Numbered from the stretch's first letter, positions 27,732 through 37,420 are shown. The stretch: DNA of 64,000 nt from Leptospira broomii serovar Hurstbridge str. 5399 (GCF_000243715.2 NZ_AHMO02000008.1:793001-857000); one strand, 5' to 3'. Made by a program: numbers and translations. The notes: generated by a model not told the origin, from the letters alone.

Positions 27732-28319
27732 ATGCCACCCTGGGCTTTCGAATACCTGATTCTCCCGCTTTGCATCTATTTTGCCCGCGTCACTGATGTA
27801 AGTATCGGAACTGTGAGAATCATATTAATTTCCCGAGAAAAGAAGGTTTTAGCGGCTTTCCTCGGTTTTGTAGAAGTTCTCCTTTGGCTCATCGTGATAA
27901 CTCAAATCATACGGAATCTCAGCAATGCGTTCTGCTATATTGCATATGCGGGAGGATTTGCCACCGGGACGTATTTAGGGATGGTGGTAGAGGAAAAACT
28001 GGCGATTGGACATTCCCTACTCCGGATCATCGTTACCGGAAAAGGGGAAAAAATCGTGGAAAAACTCACCGAATCCGGCTTTAGAACCACCAGACTGGAT
28101 GCACAGGGAGCCAGGGGACCTGTAACCGTGATTCTCTCTTTCTTACGTAGAAAAGAGGTTCCTTTTGTTTTAGAGATCTTAAGACAAACTGCCCCTGGAG
28201 CCTTTTACACGCTCGAGAATGCACGTAAGACCAGCGATCCAGGGATTTGGAAGGAAGAGCCAGGAGGAGAATTTTTAGCCAGCCTCCTTTGGCGAAGGCA
28301 ATCCAGAATTAGAAAGTAA
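27732..28319 (+). CDS. UPF0316 (DUF2179/DUF5698) membrane protein
   Basis: The 195-residue protein has three predicted helices in the first 90 residues, including ARVTDVSIGTVRIILISREKK, the hallmark of UPF0316. A soluble DUF2179-type domain (LLRIIVTGKGEKIVEKLTE, ending PFVLEILRQTAPGAFYTLE) follows. Length and order match the family, whose function is unknown; the C-terminal domain is thought to bind a small ligand. A hairpin lies just past its stop but faces the opposite strand. Confidence 0.9.
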   Translation: MPPWAFEYLILPLCIYFARVTDVSIGTVRIILISREKKVLAAFLGFVEVLLWLIVITQIIRNLSNAFCYIAYAGGFATGTYLGMVVEEKLAIGHSLLRIIVTGKGEKIVEKLTESGFRTTRLDAQGARGPVTVILSFLRRKEVPFVLEILRQTAPGAFYTLENARKTSDPGIWKEEPGGEFLASLLWRRQSRIRK

Positions 28320-28348
28320 AATGCCCGGGAGGGAACTATACCCGGGCA
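28312..28348 (-). terminator. Intrinsic terminator of the SET-domain gene
   Basis: TGCCCGGG (28322-28329) pairs with CCCGGGCA (28341-28348). On the minus strand it is followed by TTTTACTTT. It lies 14 bases past the stop of the minus-strand gene at 28363-28893 and could also slow plus-strand transcripts. Confidence 0.8.
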
Positions 28349-28362
28349 AAGCGCCAAACCGG

Positions 28363-28893
28363 TTATGCCGGAACTTTTACCAGGAACTTTTTAATTTCTT
28401 TGTGCATGAATGCCGGGAAGTTCAGATGATACTCCGGCAGAAGTAATTTCCAGTCGTCCTTGCGAATGAATTTTCTGCAAGCTGCGGCTCCACAGCGACA
28501 TTCGAAGGTCTGGTCAAAGTTCACGACGAAATTAGCATAGTCGATGGTAAGCTCTTCTCCCGGTCTAATATCCCGCTTAGCAATGATATTGTCGTTCTGA
28601 TCATACCACATATTCGGGTCACAAGAATGGTTCATGAAGTTGGAATGGTTAATGACGAACTGGGGTCCGGTAGGACCGGTTACGAGGCCAAAGTCTACAT
28701 CATATCCGTATTTCATGAAGATTTCCTTCTCAGATTCGGGTAAGTCTTCCGCTTCGGTAACGGTCAGTACTTTCCAGCCGAACTCTTCGTCCTCGATCCA
28801 CTCGCTATAGCTAAAAAGGAGAGTCCCTGAGGCTATAGGTGACGAGGCGAAAATTCCGTTCTCCCCGAATTTGTTCGTGCGTCTTTCGATCAT
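28363..28893 (-). CDS. SET-domain protein (putative lysine methyltransferase)
   Basis: The 176-residue protein is almost only a SET domain. It opens with GENGIFASSPIASGTLLFSY, and the core NHSNFMNHSCDPN and GEELTIDYANF provide the SAM-binding and pseudoknot motifs with the catalytic tyrosine. A post-SET cysteine cluster CRCGAAAC follows, needing a fourth zinc ligand from the core Cys. SET proteins are common in eukaryotes and sporadic in bacteria, where several modify ribosomal or host proteins. No signal peptide is visible. The target is unknown. Confidence 0.92.
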   Translation of the reverse strand: MIERRTNKFGENGIFASSPIASGTLLFSYSEWIEDEEFGWKVLTVTEAEDLPESEKEIFMKYGYDVDFGLVTGPTGPQFVINHSNFMNHSCDPNMWYDQNDNIIAKRDIRPGEELTIDYANFVVNFDQTFECRCGAAACRKFIRKDDWKLLLPEYHLNFPAFMHKEIKKFLVKVPA

Positions 28894-29293
28894 GCAAGAT
28901 CAACCTGCTCTTCCCCCGGAAGGGGGCAAAATTTTAATCAGTCAAGACCGGGATCGAAAAAAGTTCAATTAAAAATATGAAATACCCCCCACCTAGAACC
29001 GGAAAAAGAGATTTCTTCTTTTTTGAGATGGGATGCGACGCTCAGAGTCGCTTCCCAAAAAAAATAAAGGCCCTGAAGGAACGGAAAAGTTCCGGATGAT
29101 CCGACCGAATCGGGACTATAGTCCGTCTTCGGACCCGAAAATAAAATTGTTAACGGAAGAAAGAGCTAGATGATGTGTCTTTGGCTCTCAAGGCACGCAA
29201 AAATAATCAGCAAGATTTAAATAGGAGTATATGTGTCAAGCTCCGGCCCGCCGAATTTCAAGGAACGCTCTTCTCTTTTCGACTCGGAAACCC
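28894..29293. other. Gene-free stretch with a cluster of hairpins
   Basis: Four self-complementary pieces lie within about 110 bases: GGGATGCGAC...GTCGCTTCCC (29030-29056), GGAAC-GGAAAA-GTTCC (29078-29093), GGACTATAGTCC (about 29112-29124) and GTCCG-TCT-TCGGAC just after. No protein frame here has a ribosome site. It could be a structured RNA, but no known family was recognised. Confidence 0.4.
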
Positions 29294-29866
29294 TCACTCT
29301 AAGCGGAGTGAGGAAAGAACCTCACCGGTCCACTCGATTGGCGAAGAAAAATTCTCTTCCCTTTTCAGAAGGCGAAGTTTTCCGAACCCGACTTCGGCAA
29401 CAAGGGAAGATAACTCGAACAAGGAGGTACGTCCGCTCGCCTCCGCAAGATGGGAGGGATCTCTTCCGAACTCGATAAAACAAGTGAGCGGAAAGGAATT
29501 TTCCCAATCTTTTTCCAAACCTTCCAATTGATCGGAAAAATCTTTGCCCCTACTATCCGACTTCAATCGAGTAGCATTCAAAAATACCGGCAAAACTCTA
29601 GGAACCGTTTGTCCCAATTTCCCTTTCTTCACTTCCTTACAAAATGCTTCGGCTTGTGCCAACGACTCGGCAAACCCCAGCAAGATCGGGACGGACGGTC
29701 GCGAGAATTCGGAGAGAAGCTTTCCCAATTTTAACCCGTCCTCCAGACTCAGACTTCCCTTAGGCAGAATTAAAACCGGTTGCACATTTCTTTCCACGAG
29801 GCGAGTGAGCCACCTCAGCAGGAACAAGGGTCGTCTTTTATCGAACGAGAATAAGGTAAGTAGCAT
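29294..29866 (-). CDS. Hypothetical protein, conserved-looking, function unknown
   Basis: The ATG at 29866 has AGAGG nine bases upstream and gives 190 residues; a TTG at 29887 is also in frame. The protein alternates basic and hydrophobic stretches: FDKRRPLFLLRWLTRLVERN, then VLILPKGSLSLEDGLKLGKL, then VPILLGFAESLAQAEAFCKE. This is compatible with an alpha/beta fold. No signal peptide and no known motif were seen. Overlapping plus-strand frames lack starts with ribosome sites. It stands alone, away from the SET gene. Confidence 0.6.
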   Translation of the reverse strand: MLLTLFSFDKRRPLFLLRWLTRLVERNVQPVLILPKGSLSLEDGLKLGKLLSEFSRPSVPILLGFAESLAQAEAFCKEVKKGKLGQTVPRVLPVFLNATRLKSDSRGKDFSDQLEGLEKDWENSFPLTCFIEFGRDPSHLAEASGRTSLFELSSLVAEVGFGKLRLLKREENFSSPIEWTGEVLSSLRLE

Positions 29867-30289
29867 GGCTCGAACCTCTTCTACCAATACCTACTTTTCC
29901 GTATAGTATTTTCCCTCGTTTACGAACAAAAACCGAGAGGCTTCTTCCTACCGTTTTTTGTTCGAACGAATGCTCATTAAAACGGAAAGCTACTTTGTCC
30001 TATCGGGTATGCTCGGCCCTAAACCGCGATTCTCTCGTTATTTAGGACTACCGAGGAATAGGGAAAATAGACGATTAATATTACAATTTATTAATATACA
30101 TTATCAACCTACCTCCAACATTCGGTTAGAATTTACCGCTGCAGTAAAAACGGAGCATTTGCTATGTCTCATACTCACTCGTTTAAGTGAGTAAATACAT
30201 AAAAATTGAAAAATGCTTGAAGCGTATCCGCACGCTCTTAGATTTCGAACTTAACTTTTCCACATTGCTACCGGGAGGTGAGAAGTTCT
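29867..30289. other. Intergenic stretch with one hairpin
   Basis: CGAACAAAAA (29922-29931) and TTTTTGTTCG (29955-29964) form a 10-bp-arm inverted repeat upstream of the minus-strand gene. The remaining AT-rich DNA precedes the Rnk-like gene, whose ribosome site GGGAGGTGAG lies at 30270-30280. A plus-strand frame at 29958-30194 shows no coding features. Confidence 0.4.
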
Positions 30290-30691
30290 ATGAGCGCGAA
30301 ACGGCTTGTAACGAAACCTGATCATCAAAAAATCCTTTCCACTTTAGAGAGTCCGGAGCTTCCTCACCCAGTCCCTCCTTACTTCATTCAAAGTTTAAAA
30401 AAAGAACTCTCCAAGGCCAAAAAGCTGGATCCTAGGGAGATCCCCCAAGATTTGATTACGATGAATTCGAAATTCGTTCTTCGGGATTTAGGGAATGCCG
30501 AGGCCTTTCAATTTACCCTGGTCTATCCCGAAGATTCGGGAGATCATACGCCCACTAACGGAAAAATCTCCGTACTTTCCCCTTATGGTAGCGCCGTTTT
30601 AGGCGCGAGAGTTGGGGAAGTCGTTCGCTGGTTGATCGACGGAAATGAAAAATATCTGAGAGTTCAGGAACTACTTTTTCAACCACAATAA
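30290..30691 (+). CDS. Rnk/GreA C-terminal-domain protein
   Basis: The chosen ATG at 30290 lies 10 bases after GGGAGGTGAG; an in-frame GTG at 30278 is inside that ribosome site and is unlikely. The 133-residue product has a helical N-terminus and a GreA/GreB C-terminal-type domain: ITMNSKFVLRDLG, FTLVYPEDSGD, ISVLSPYGSAVLGARVGEVV. This is the order found in Rnk, regulator of nucleoside diphosphate kinase, which binds RNA polymerase. No coiled-coil of true GreA is present, so transcript cleavage activity is not expected. Confidence 0.88.
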   Translation: MSAKRLVTKPDHQKILSTLESPELPHPVPPYFIQSLKKELSKAKKLDPREIPQDLITMNSKFVLRDLGNAEAFQFTLVYPEDSGDHTPTNGKISVLSPYGSAVLGARVGEVVRWLIDGNEKYLRVQELLFQPQ

Positions 30692-30776
30692 TCGCCTGCC
30701 GTCCTGTAGGAATTCGACTCGAAGCGGACGTAAACCATATCGAGTCTTCGATAAAATCGCACTAGTTATGATTTTG

Positions 30777-33017
30777 TCAGAGCTGATCCAGTTCTATTTC
30801 GTAAAATCCGCCTAATTCTTTCCTGAGAAGCGTCCGGTATTCTACTTCTTTCAGATTCCCCGTACCGAGGTCGTACACCCAACCGTGAATTCGAGGGAAG
30901 CCGTACTTCTTCAAAGCCGATTGGACTAGACTTGTCTTATACAGATTGATCACTTGTTCCGCGACATTCAATTCGATTAGCTTTCGTTCCCGCTCCTTTT
31001 CTCCTAGGGCGTCCAGCTCATAGCGATGTTTTAAATAAATGTCTTTGATATGAGTGATCCAATTATCGATAAGTCCCGTAGATCGACCCGTCAATGCGGC
31101 CTTTATGCCGCCACATTCGTAATGCCCGCAAACGATAATATGTTTTATGTTTAAGACTTCGATCGCGTACTGCACTACGCTAAATAAGCTAATATCGTCC
31201 ACCGAAACTATATTAGCGATGTTGCGAGTAGTAAAAATCATTCCAGGATCGGTTTTGGTGATAACGTCGATCGGAACCCTCGAATCGCTACATCCGATAA
31301 AAAGAATTTGCGGTGTTTGTCCTTCTGCCAGTTTAGAAAAGAACATAGGGTCCTGATCAGTCCTTTCCTTGGCCCAATCTCGATTATTGTTCAGAAGCTT
31401 ACGATAAGAGCGATCCATTTCTTCCTTAAGGTCCTGTATATCATTGTTCATATTCGGAATGCCTCCTAGAATCACTGAAATATTCTTACGCGCTGCCCGA
31501 TTCCGAAATTCATGAATTAGTTCCGTAACGTCTTGGTCTATGTGTAAGGTGCGACTTCCGTCGATTTCCAACGTAATGCCTACCGGTTGCTGCTCTAATA
31601 TTTCCCGGATCCTCGCCTTATGGAAAAATCCTAAATTTTCTCCCAATACGATTCTTCTGAATTTTCCATGATCCTCGATCCTAATCACGACGGTCCGGTG
31701 GTCTTCGTACAGGACGAAAACCAAGGAAAGGATAATCCCACAAAACGTTCCAATAAGGAGATCGCTGAATAAGGTAATGATTACCGTTCCTAAAAAAGGT
31801 AACCATTGAGAAATTCTACGAGAGAGGATCGTTCGAAAAATTTTTGGCTTCGCTAATTTGATTCCTATCACCACTAAAATGGCTGCAAGGGAAGCCAAAG
31901 GAATCCGATTCATCAGAGTAGGAAGTAGCAATATGCTGAGCGCGATTAACACACCGTGCAAAATAACCGATACTTTGGATTTAGCCCCCGAAGCGATATT
32001 TACCGAACCCCGAACGATCACGCTAGTCAACGGAATCCCGCCTATCAATCCGCACGCGATGTTTCCTACGCCTTGTGCTAGTAGTTCCCTGGACATAGGT
32101 GTCTTTCTCCCTTCTTCATCCAAGCGATCGATAATTTCGACGCAAAGCAAGGATTCAACGGAAGCGACTAAGGCGATCAGCAGCCCCAAACTCCAAACAC
32201 TTGGATTTCTCCATGCAGAAAAATTCGGATACGTGAGTTGGCCGAATAAGTCGGAAGGATTTTTTAAGATCGGGAGCTGAACCAAATGATCTCTTCCTAA
32301 CGCAAATTCCGGATTAAATCCTTCCAAACATACGTTCAACAATACACCGGTTCCGATAGCGATCAAAGAAGCAGGTAGAAATCGAAACTTCTCGGCAATT
32401 TTTTTCTCCCAGATAACGTAAGCGACCAAGGAAAGAAAACCTATAACGAATACATTGCTTCGAAAATTTAGGAAAGAATGTAGTAAGACGGTAAACGTAT
32501 TTTTTTCGATAGGTTCATGGCTATCTTGGTAAGTTTCATTAATATCCTGCTTCGTAAGATCGAATTCTTCCACTCCGAATTCTTCGATATCATAACCCAT
32601 TAAGTGAGGAAATTGCTTAATGATAAGAATAATCCCGATCGCCACGAGCATTCCGGTAACTACCGCAGAGGGAAAGTAAGCGGCGAGTTTTCCGGACCGC
32701 AATATTCCTAAAATAATTTGGATTCCACCGGCGATAAGAAGGGATAATAAAAACGTTTCGAAATTTCCTAAATCACTGATTCCTGATAAAACAATCCCTG
32801 TCAAACTTGCCGTTGGTCCCGAAACGCTAAAAGAAGAACGACTTAAACTACCGACAATGATTCCGCCAATAAAACCGCTGATGATTCCTGCAAAGAGAGG
32901 AGCTCCTGAAGCGTGGGCAATCCCCAAACAAAGCGGAATTGCAACTATAAATACCGCCAGCCCGGCGAGAGCATCAAAGAGAATATTCTTTCGAAATGTA
33001 TCTATTTTGGATCGCAT
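30777..33017 (-). CDS. SulP-family anion transporter fused to a beta-carbonic anhydrase
   Basis: The 746-residue protein has three parts. Residues 1-420 are a SulP transporter with about 10-12 helices (VSGPTASLTGIVLSGIS, GIIGGIPLTSVIVRGSVNI-like segment). Residues about 430-530 form a STAS-like domain. Residues about 535-746 are a beta-carbonic anhydrase with zinc ligands Cys576 (GCSDSR), His632 and Cys635 (CGHYEC) and the Asp578/Arg580 dyad. SulP-carbonic anhydrase fusions are known in some bacteria and suggest coupled bicarbonate transport and hydration. All catalytic residues appear present. It is divergent from msrA. Transport direction and true substrate are inference. Confidence 0.94.
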   Translation of the reverse strand: MRSKIDTFRKNILFDALAGLAVFIVAIPLCLGIAHASGAPLFAGIISGFIGGIIVGSLSRSSFSVSGPTASLTGIVLSGISDLGNFETFLLSLLIAGGIQIILGILRSGKLAAYFPSAVVTGMLVAIGIILIIKQFPHLMGYDIEEFGVEEFDLTKQDINETYQDSHEPIEKNTFTVLLHSFLNFRSNVFVIGFLSLVAYVIWEKKIAEKFRFLPASLIAIGTGVLLNVCLEGFNPEFALGRDHLVQLPILKNPSDLFGQLTYPNFSAWRNPSVWSLGLLIALVASVESLLCVEIIDRLDEEGRKTPMSRELLAQGVGNIACGLIGGIPLTSVIVRGSVNIASGAKSKVSVILHGVLIALSILLLPTLMNRIPLASLAAILVVIGIKLAKPKIFRTILSRRISQWLPFLGTVIITLFSDLLIGTFCGIILSLVFVLYEDHRTVVIRIEDHGKFRRIVLGENLGFFHKARIREILEQQPVGITLEIDGSRTLHIDQDVTELIHEFRNRAARKNISVILGGIPNMNNDIQDLKEEMDRSYRKLLNNNRDWAKERTDQDPMFFSKLAEGQTPQILFIGCSDSRVPIDVITKTDPGMIFTTRNIANIVSVDDISLFSVVQYAIEVLNIKHIIVCGHYECGGIKAALTGRSTGLIDNWITHIKDIYLKHRYELDALGEKERERKLIELNVAEQVINLYKTSLVQSALKKYGFPRIHGWVYDLGTGNLKEVEYRTLLRKELGGFYEIELDQL

Positions 33018-33176
33018 CGTTTAGAAGTTCTAAAAAAAATCGGAATTATAATTCCGTAAACGCGTTCAAGTGTAACGAACAACGAGTGCGCTACGAATCC
33101 TTAAATGAGTGCTAATTATCTTAACGCTTTGTAAAAAGCCAGGATTTTTTAGGCATTCGAACACCGAGGTTAATCT

Positions 33177-33806
33177 ATGAAATTTCGAATCATTCGAATA
33201 ATATTACGTTTATATTTGTTCTTAATATTACCGTTAGTCCTCATTCCTGGAGAATTCCATGCAAAAGAAGACGCTAGATTCGAGACGGCGATTTTTGCAG
33301 GAGGTTGTTTTTGGTGTATGGAAGGTCCGTTTGAAAAACTTCCCGGAGTAATTTCAGTCGTCTCGGGATATTCGGGCGGGAAGGAGAAAAATCCTACATA
33401 TGAAGATGTGGGATACGGCAGGACAGGTCACCGAGAATCGGTATTAGTCACTTACGATCCTAAAAAAATAAAATACGAGACCCTACTGGATACGTTTTGG
33501 AAACAAATCGATCCGACGGACAACGGCGGCCAGTTCGCCGATAGAGGAAACCAATATCGGACGGCAATATTCTATAAAAATGATATTCAAAAAAAATTAG
33601 CAGCTGCATCGAAGCAGGCCTTGATCTCATCCGGAAAATTTTCCAAGCCGATCACGGTGGAATTATTACCGGTCGGAGAATTTTATGCCGCCGAAGAATA
33701 TCACCAGGATTATTATAAAAAGAATCCGGAACATTATAAAGCCTACCGAAGGGGATCGGGCCGAGAGGAATACCTTAAGAAAACCTGGGGTCAAAACGGA
33801 TCCTAA
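33177..33806 (+). CDS. msrA: Peptide methionine sulfoxide reductase MsrA, predicted exported
   Basis: The 209-residue enzyme reduces methionine-S-sulfoxide in proteins. The catalytic motif GGCFWCMEG places the reactive cysteine at residue 44. SGYSGG, YEDVGYGRTGHRESV and AEEYHQDYYKKNP complete the family pattern. About 30 N-terminal residues are basic then strongly hydrophobic (IILRLYLFLILPLVLIPG), so the enzyme is probably exported to repair envelope proteins. No msrB gene is adjacent. Confidence 0.95.
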   Translation: MKFRIIRIILRLYLFLILPLVLIPGEFHAKEDARFETAIFAGGCFWCMEGPFEKLPGVISVVSGYSGGKEKNPTYEDVGYGRTGHRESVLVTYDPKKIKYETLLDTFWKQIDPTDNGGQFADRGNQYRTAIFYKNDIQKKLAAASKQALISSGKFSKPITVELLPVGEFYAAEEYHQDYYKKNPEHYKAYRRGSGREEYLKKTWGQNGS

Positions 33807-33833
33807 GCCATCGATGAAACCGAAGCCGGGAAT

Positions 33834-35747
33834 TCAAACAGGAGTTTTGCAATCGATCGGAAGTTCGAAATAAAAGCAGGAGGATTTGCCGAATTTTTCC
33901 GCGAGTCCGATACTCCCATGATGGCTTTCCACAATTTTCTTGCTAATGGCCAATCCAAGTCCCGTCCCGCGAGATTCCTTAGCCGTAAAAAACGCGTCGA
34001 ATATCGCGCTTCGGATAAATTGGGGAACACCCGGACCGTTATCCCAAACTTCGAATCGAATTTTTTCCACGATGCCCGATTGCCCTTTGATACCGAAGAT
34101 ATCGATGCCCAATAATTTATTCTCCGTTACTTCGGTGCAAAGTGCGTCCTTTGCATTGATTAACAGATTGAGCAGGACCTGCTTAATTTTCTGACTTTGG
34201 CACAAAATAAGAGGTAGGGATTCGCGTTCTCGCGCTTCCTCCACTCTGATTTTCTCGATCTGCAAAAGTGGATCCGCTAGAGCTAGGGCATCGTCTCGGA
34301 GGTTATACGGATCGACCTTCTCGAAGCTTGTCCCGTCTCCCTTCGCATATAATAGTAAATCCTTAACCAGTTTTGATAAGTGATCCGTTTCTGCCGAAAT
34401 AATATCCACGTATTTCAGAAGTTTGGGATCGACTAATGATTTTGCCAATAGATTGGAGTAGCCCAGAACGATCGTAAGCGGATTGTTAATCTCGTGAATC
34501 ATTGCAGCCGCAATGAGCCCGATGGATTCCAATTTTTGGCTCCTACGTAAAATCGATTCGTAGGAATCCTTCTCCGTCTCGATCATTTTTCGTTCAGTTT
34601 GATCCAACAAGAATCCTTCCAAATAGCCCGGATTCTGCGAGTGTGCAAATACCCGCAAGGTTCCATAAAAAGGAGAACCGTCTTTTTTCAGTAGGTGTAC
34701 TTCCTCACCTTGTATTTTACCTGTTTCGGCTAATAGCCCGTTAAGAACATTTCTCTGATCGCGATCCACTAAAATGTCGGCCACGCGAATCAGTGCGGAA
34801 GAAGAATTTGGATCGTAACCGAGCATTTTGAAGAAGGTAGGATTCCCGTAGATGACTTGGCGATTATAAACCGCAAAAATACCTTCCAGCGCGTTATCCA
34901 ATAAGGATCGAAGCCGCTCAGTGGTTACTCGTAATGTTCGTTGCATTTCCATCGGTTCGGTTACGTCTTTCAGGATGGAAACGAAGGAAATGATCTTACC
35001 CGCGGAATCCTTTGTCGAAGAAATCGTTTGATCGCAATAAAACAAATCGCCGTTTTTCTTCTTATTTACAACGGTTGCCCGGAAGGTCTCCCCGTTCAAA
35101 ATCGTTTCCCATAACCGTTTGTAAAAAGTCTGATCTTGTAATCCGGATTTTAATCGATTGGGCGAGCAACCTTGGATCTCGTATAAACTGTATCCCGTAA
35201 GTTTTTCGAATGCAGGATTTACGAATTCTATATTGCCGCCGGAGTTTGTTACAAAAATCGCGTCGGCGGTATCGTTTACTGCTGCCGCCAATTGAAGATT
35301 ATGCGATTGCACCTTTTTACTATTCGTTTCATCAAAGAAGGAAAGTAAAATGTACGATATTTGTCCGTTATCGGTTTTAATAGTATCGAATTTACAAGAG
35401 GTTGAAAACGAAAGTTCCGATGCGGTAACGATTTCTAAATCGGGAAAACTTCCCGCTTCTTCTCCCAGAATTTTCTCCAGAAAATTTTCCTTTGGAAAGG
35501 GTATTCCGGCTGCCCGAACGATCCTCCAGGGGGATTCATAGAAATGGTGTCCGATTAAATCGTTCGACGTACCGCCTAACCATTGCAAGGCCCTATCATT
35601 TGCAAACATGATTCTTCCCTTGCCATCTAAGAGATAAATCGCTTCCTGCAATAAATTAAGGGTTCGATAGTATAAATTCTCGGGGGGCGTGCTGTCTCCT
35701 ATAATGGGAGAATCTTCGCTCGAAGATTCTCCACCGAATAAAGTCAT
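33834..35747 (-). CDS. PAS-domain sensor histidine kinase
   Basis: The 637-residue kinase has three PAS domains (about 27-125, 150-265 and 278-395) and no clear membrane helix, so sensing is probably cytoplasmic. The H-box MIHEINNPLT places the phospho-acceptor at His418. N-box INAKDAL, G1 VWDNGPGV and G2 GTGLGLAISKKIVE are intact. There is no receiver domain. It lies 94 bases downstream of a PAS-LuxR protein gene on the same strand, so the two may be co-transcribed, though the LuxR protein has no receiver domain. Confidence 0.93.
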   Translation of the reverse strand: MTLFGGESSSEDSPIIGDSTPPENLYYRTLNLLQEAIYLLDGKGRIMFANDRALQWLGGTSNDLIGHHFYESPWRIVRAAGIPFPKENFLEKILGEEAGSFPDLEIVTASELSFSTSCKFDTIKTDNGQISYILLSFFDETNSKKVQSHNLQLAAAVNDTADAIFVTNSGGNIEFVNPAFEKLTGYSLYEIQGCSPNRLKSGLQDQTFYKRLWETILNGETFRATVVNKKKNGDLFYCDQTISSTKDSAGKIISFVSILKDVTEPMEMQRTLRVTTERLRSLLDNALEGIFAVYNRQVIYGNPTFFKMLGYDPNSSSALIRVADILVDRDQRNVLNGLLAETGKIQGEEVHLLKKDGSPFYGTLRVFAHSQNPGYLEGFLLDQTERKMIETEKDSYESILRRSQKLESIGLIAAAMIHEINNPLTIVLGYSNLLAKSLVDPKLLKYVDIISAETDHLSKLVKDLLLYAKGDGTSFEKVDPYNLRDDALALADPLLQIEKIRVEEARERESLPLILCQSQKIKQVLLNLLINAKDALCTEVTENKLLGIDIFGIKGQSGIVEKIRFEVWDNGPGVPQFIRSAIFDAFFTAKESRGTGLGLAISKKIVESHHGSIGLAEKFGKSSCFYFELPIDCKTPV

Positions 35748-35841
35748 CGAAAATTTCCTAGCGCTGAAAATGACATTTTAACAGTATGATAGAGAATTGA
35801 GAAGAAATATTGTCCCTTAAGCGACAATATTTAAAGAAAAG

Positions 35842-36903
35842 CTAGTCTCCCAGAAGGCGGAATAGATAAATCGTCAATCTTTGCAATTTATCTCGTTCAG
35901 GCCCGGGAATGTCTTTTTCGAGATCTATCGTTTTTCGATAGATCGACTTCAGGTGATTTTTCATGGTTCCTTGATGAATACCAAGTTCTTCGCAAACTAG
36001 ACTCTTATCTTTTCCAGAGGCTATCCCGGCACATATTTCGGTCTCCTTTCGAGTAAGCTTGGTTTTTTCCCGAAGCATCCGTACGAGAGCCGCTTTGTCC
36101 AAGCCTTCGTATCTACGAAATATATCCGGAGGTGAAATCGGTTCCGTTCCGATTTCCATGGACCCCCGCAATTTTACAAGGCCGCCCACTTCATTATTAG
36201 AAAGAATCATACTAAGGAAACTTGAGATCTTTCCTTCTTCGTCCTGAATTGGGGAAATGACCTGGTTCCATTGTACATATTTTCCGGCGTGGTTTCGATT
36301 CAGAAAACTGCCATGAAACTCTTTCCCGCTCAGAATCTTTTCCCAAAATTCATCATAGAATTCCCGTGACGTTTGGCCAGATTGAAAGATTTTAGGGGTC
36401 TTTCCGACCAATTCCTCCTCTTTAAATCCTGAAAGCGTCTCAAATTGCCGATTAACGGCGAGAATAGTGCCGCTTTTGTCCGTTAAAAACATCGCATTAC
36501 GCGATTGTCTAAATGCCCTATAAATCGCCTCGTTACGCATCGAAGCGCAAGCGGATCCACCTTTTAAGAAAAGAAATAAAGAGAGTCGTTTTTGGGAGTT
36601 GGGCAGCACAGGAGCGATTTGCAATACGGGAATTTCTTCCCCGCCTTTTTTACGAAGATAGACGTAGCCTCGCCATTCCCCTTCCCGTAAAGTTGATGGG
36701 AAGACCTCGGACGCGATATAAGCACGATCCGCATCGGAGAAAAAATCCATGAATTTTTTTCCGAAGAATACGTCGCCCGAATGAAGTCCTAAAATTTCCA
36801 GTCCTTTGCCGCTTATATGTATAATTTGGCCCTGCAAGTCGCAGATCAGTAGGATGTCAGGTAAGGTTTCGTATTTTAGAACGTATTCCTTTAAATCTTC
36901 CAA
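35842..36903 (-). CDS. PAS-domain transcription regulator with LuxR-type DNA-binding end
   Basis: The 353-residue protein has two PAS domains (about 10-120 and 125-240, the second with NAMFLTDKSGTILAVNRQFE). A LuxR/GerE-type helix-turn-helix follows at about 282-340 (LTRKETEICAGIASGKDKSL, then HQGTMKNHLKSIYRKT). No receiver or membrane helix is present, so the PAS domains are the likely sensors. The second PAS closely resembles one in the adjacent kinase. It is first of a two-gene minus-strand unit with that kinase. Confidence 0.9.
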   Translation of the reverse strand: MEDLKEYVLKYETLPDILLICDLQGQIIHISGKGLEILGLHSGDVFFGKKFMDFFSDADRAYIASEVFPSTLREGEWRGYVYLRKKGGEEIPVLQIAPVLPNSQKRLSLFLFLKGGSACASMRNEAIYRAFRQSRNAMFLTDKSGTILAVNRQFETLSGFKEEELVGKTPKIFQSGQTSREFYDEFWEKILSGKEFHGSFLNRNHAGKYVQWNQVISPIQDEEGKISSFLSMILSNNEVGGLVKLRGSMEIGTEPISPPDIFRRYEGLDKAALVRMLREKTKLTRKETEICAGIASGKDKSLVCEELGIHQGTMKNHLKSIYRKTIDLEKDIPGPERDKLQRLTIYLFRLLGD

Positions 36904-37420
36904 TCTCTCGATCCTTCTAGCTCCCGTGAGGTTTCGGGAAACTATATTAAACGGACGCGAAATTTCCCAAGAAAATGAAGAGGGGGAAAACTCTCGCCTT
37001 CTTACACTACGTAGGACAAAAAAAACCTACAAAATCCAACAACTTTGGAGAATTTCCTGCGCAAGAAAGGTGTTCTAACTTGTTATTTTATGACGACTTT
37101 TTCTTTAAAATCATTGCGAGTAGAATTGCAATTTTTCTAGGAATAGTGAAGCAATAGAACGGAACCTTTTTGATACTGAAATCTAATCCGATCTCCGGAA
37201 GGAAACATCGAATAACGTAATCGGTTTCATATTTATAATCACCTACTCCGTTTCTGGCGCAAAATAAAACGAATCACCGCAAAAATCAACGAACGCGCTC
37301 TATATATCCTCTTTACCGGCGCAAACTCAGACGTGAATCTCTTCTTTAAACCGGAAAAACTCCTGTTTTGCAGCGTAGATCTTTCTTGCAACCGATCTTG
37401 GACGAACGAATCATAACTTT
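36904..37420. other. Gene-free stretch, 517 bases
   Basis: Divergent promoter region between the PAS-LuxR gene and the GST gene. I see no RNA gene, repeat or convincing operator in it. Frames of 60-90 codons inside it lack ribosome sites. Confidence 0.4.

Noticed and set aside
29175..29531. Plus-strand frames opposite the hypothetical gene at 29294-29866
   Set aside because: No ribosome sites; the minus-strand product has the more protein-like composition.
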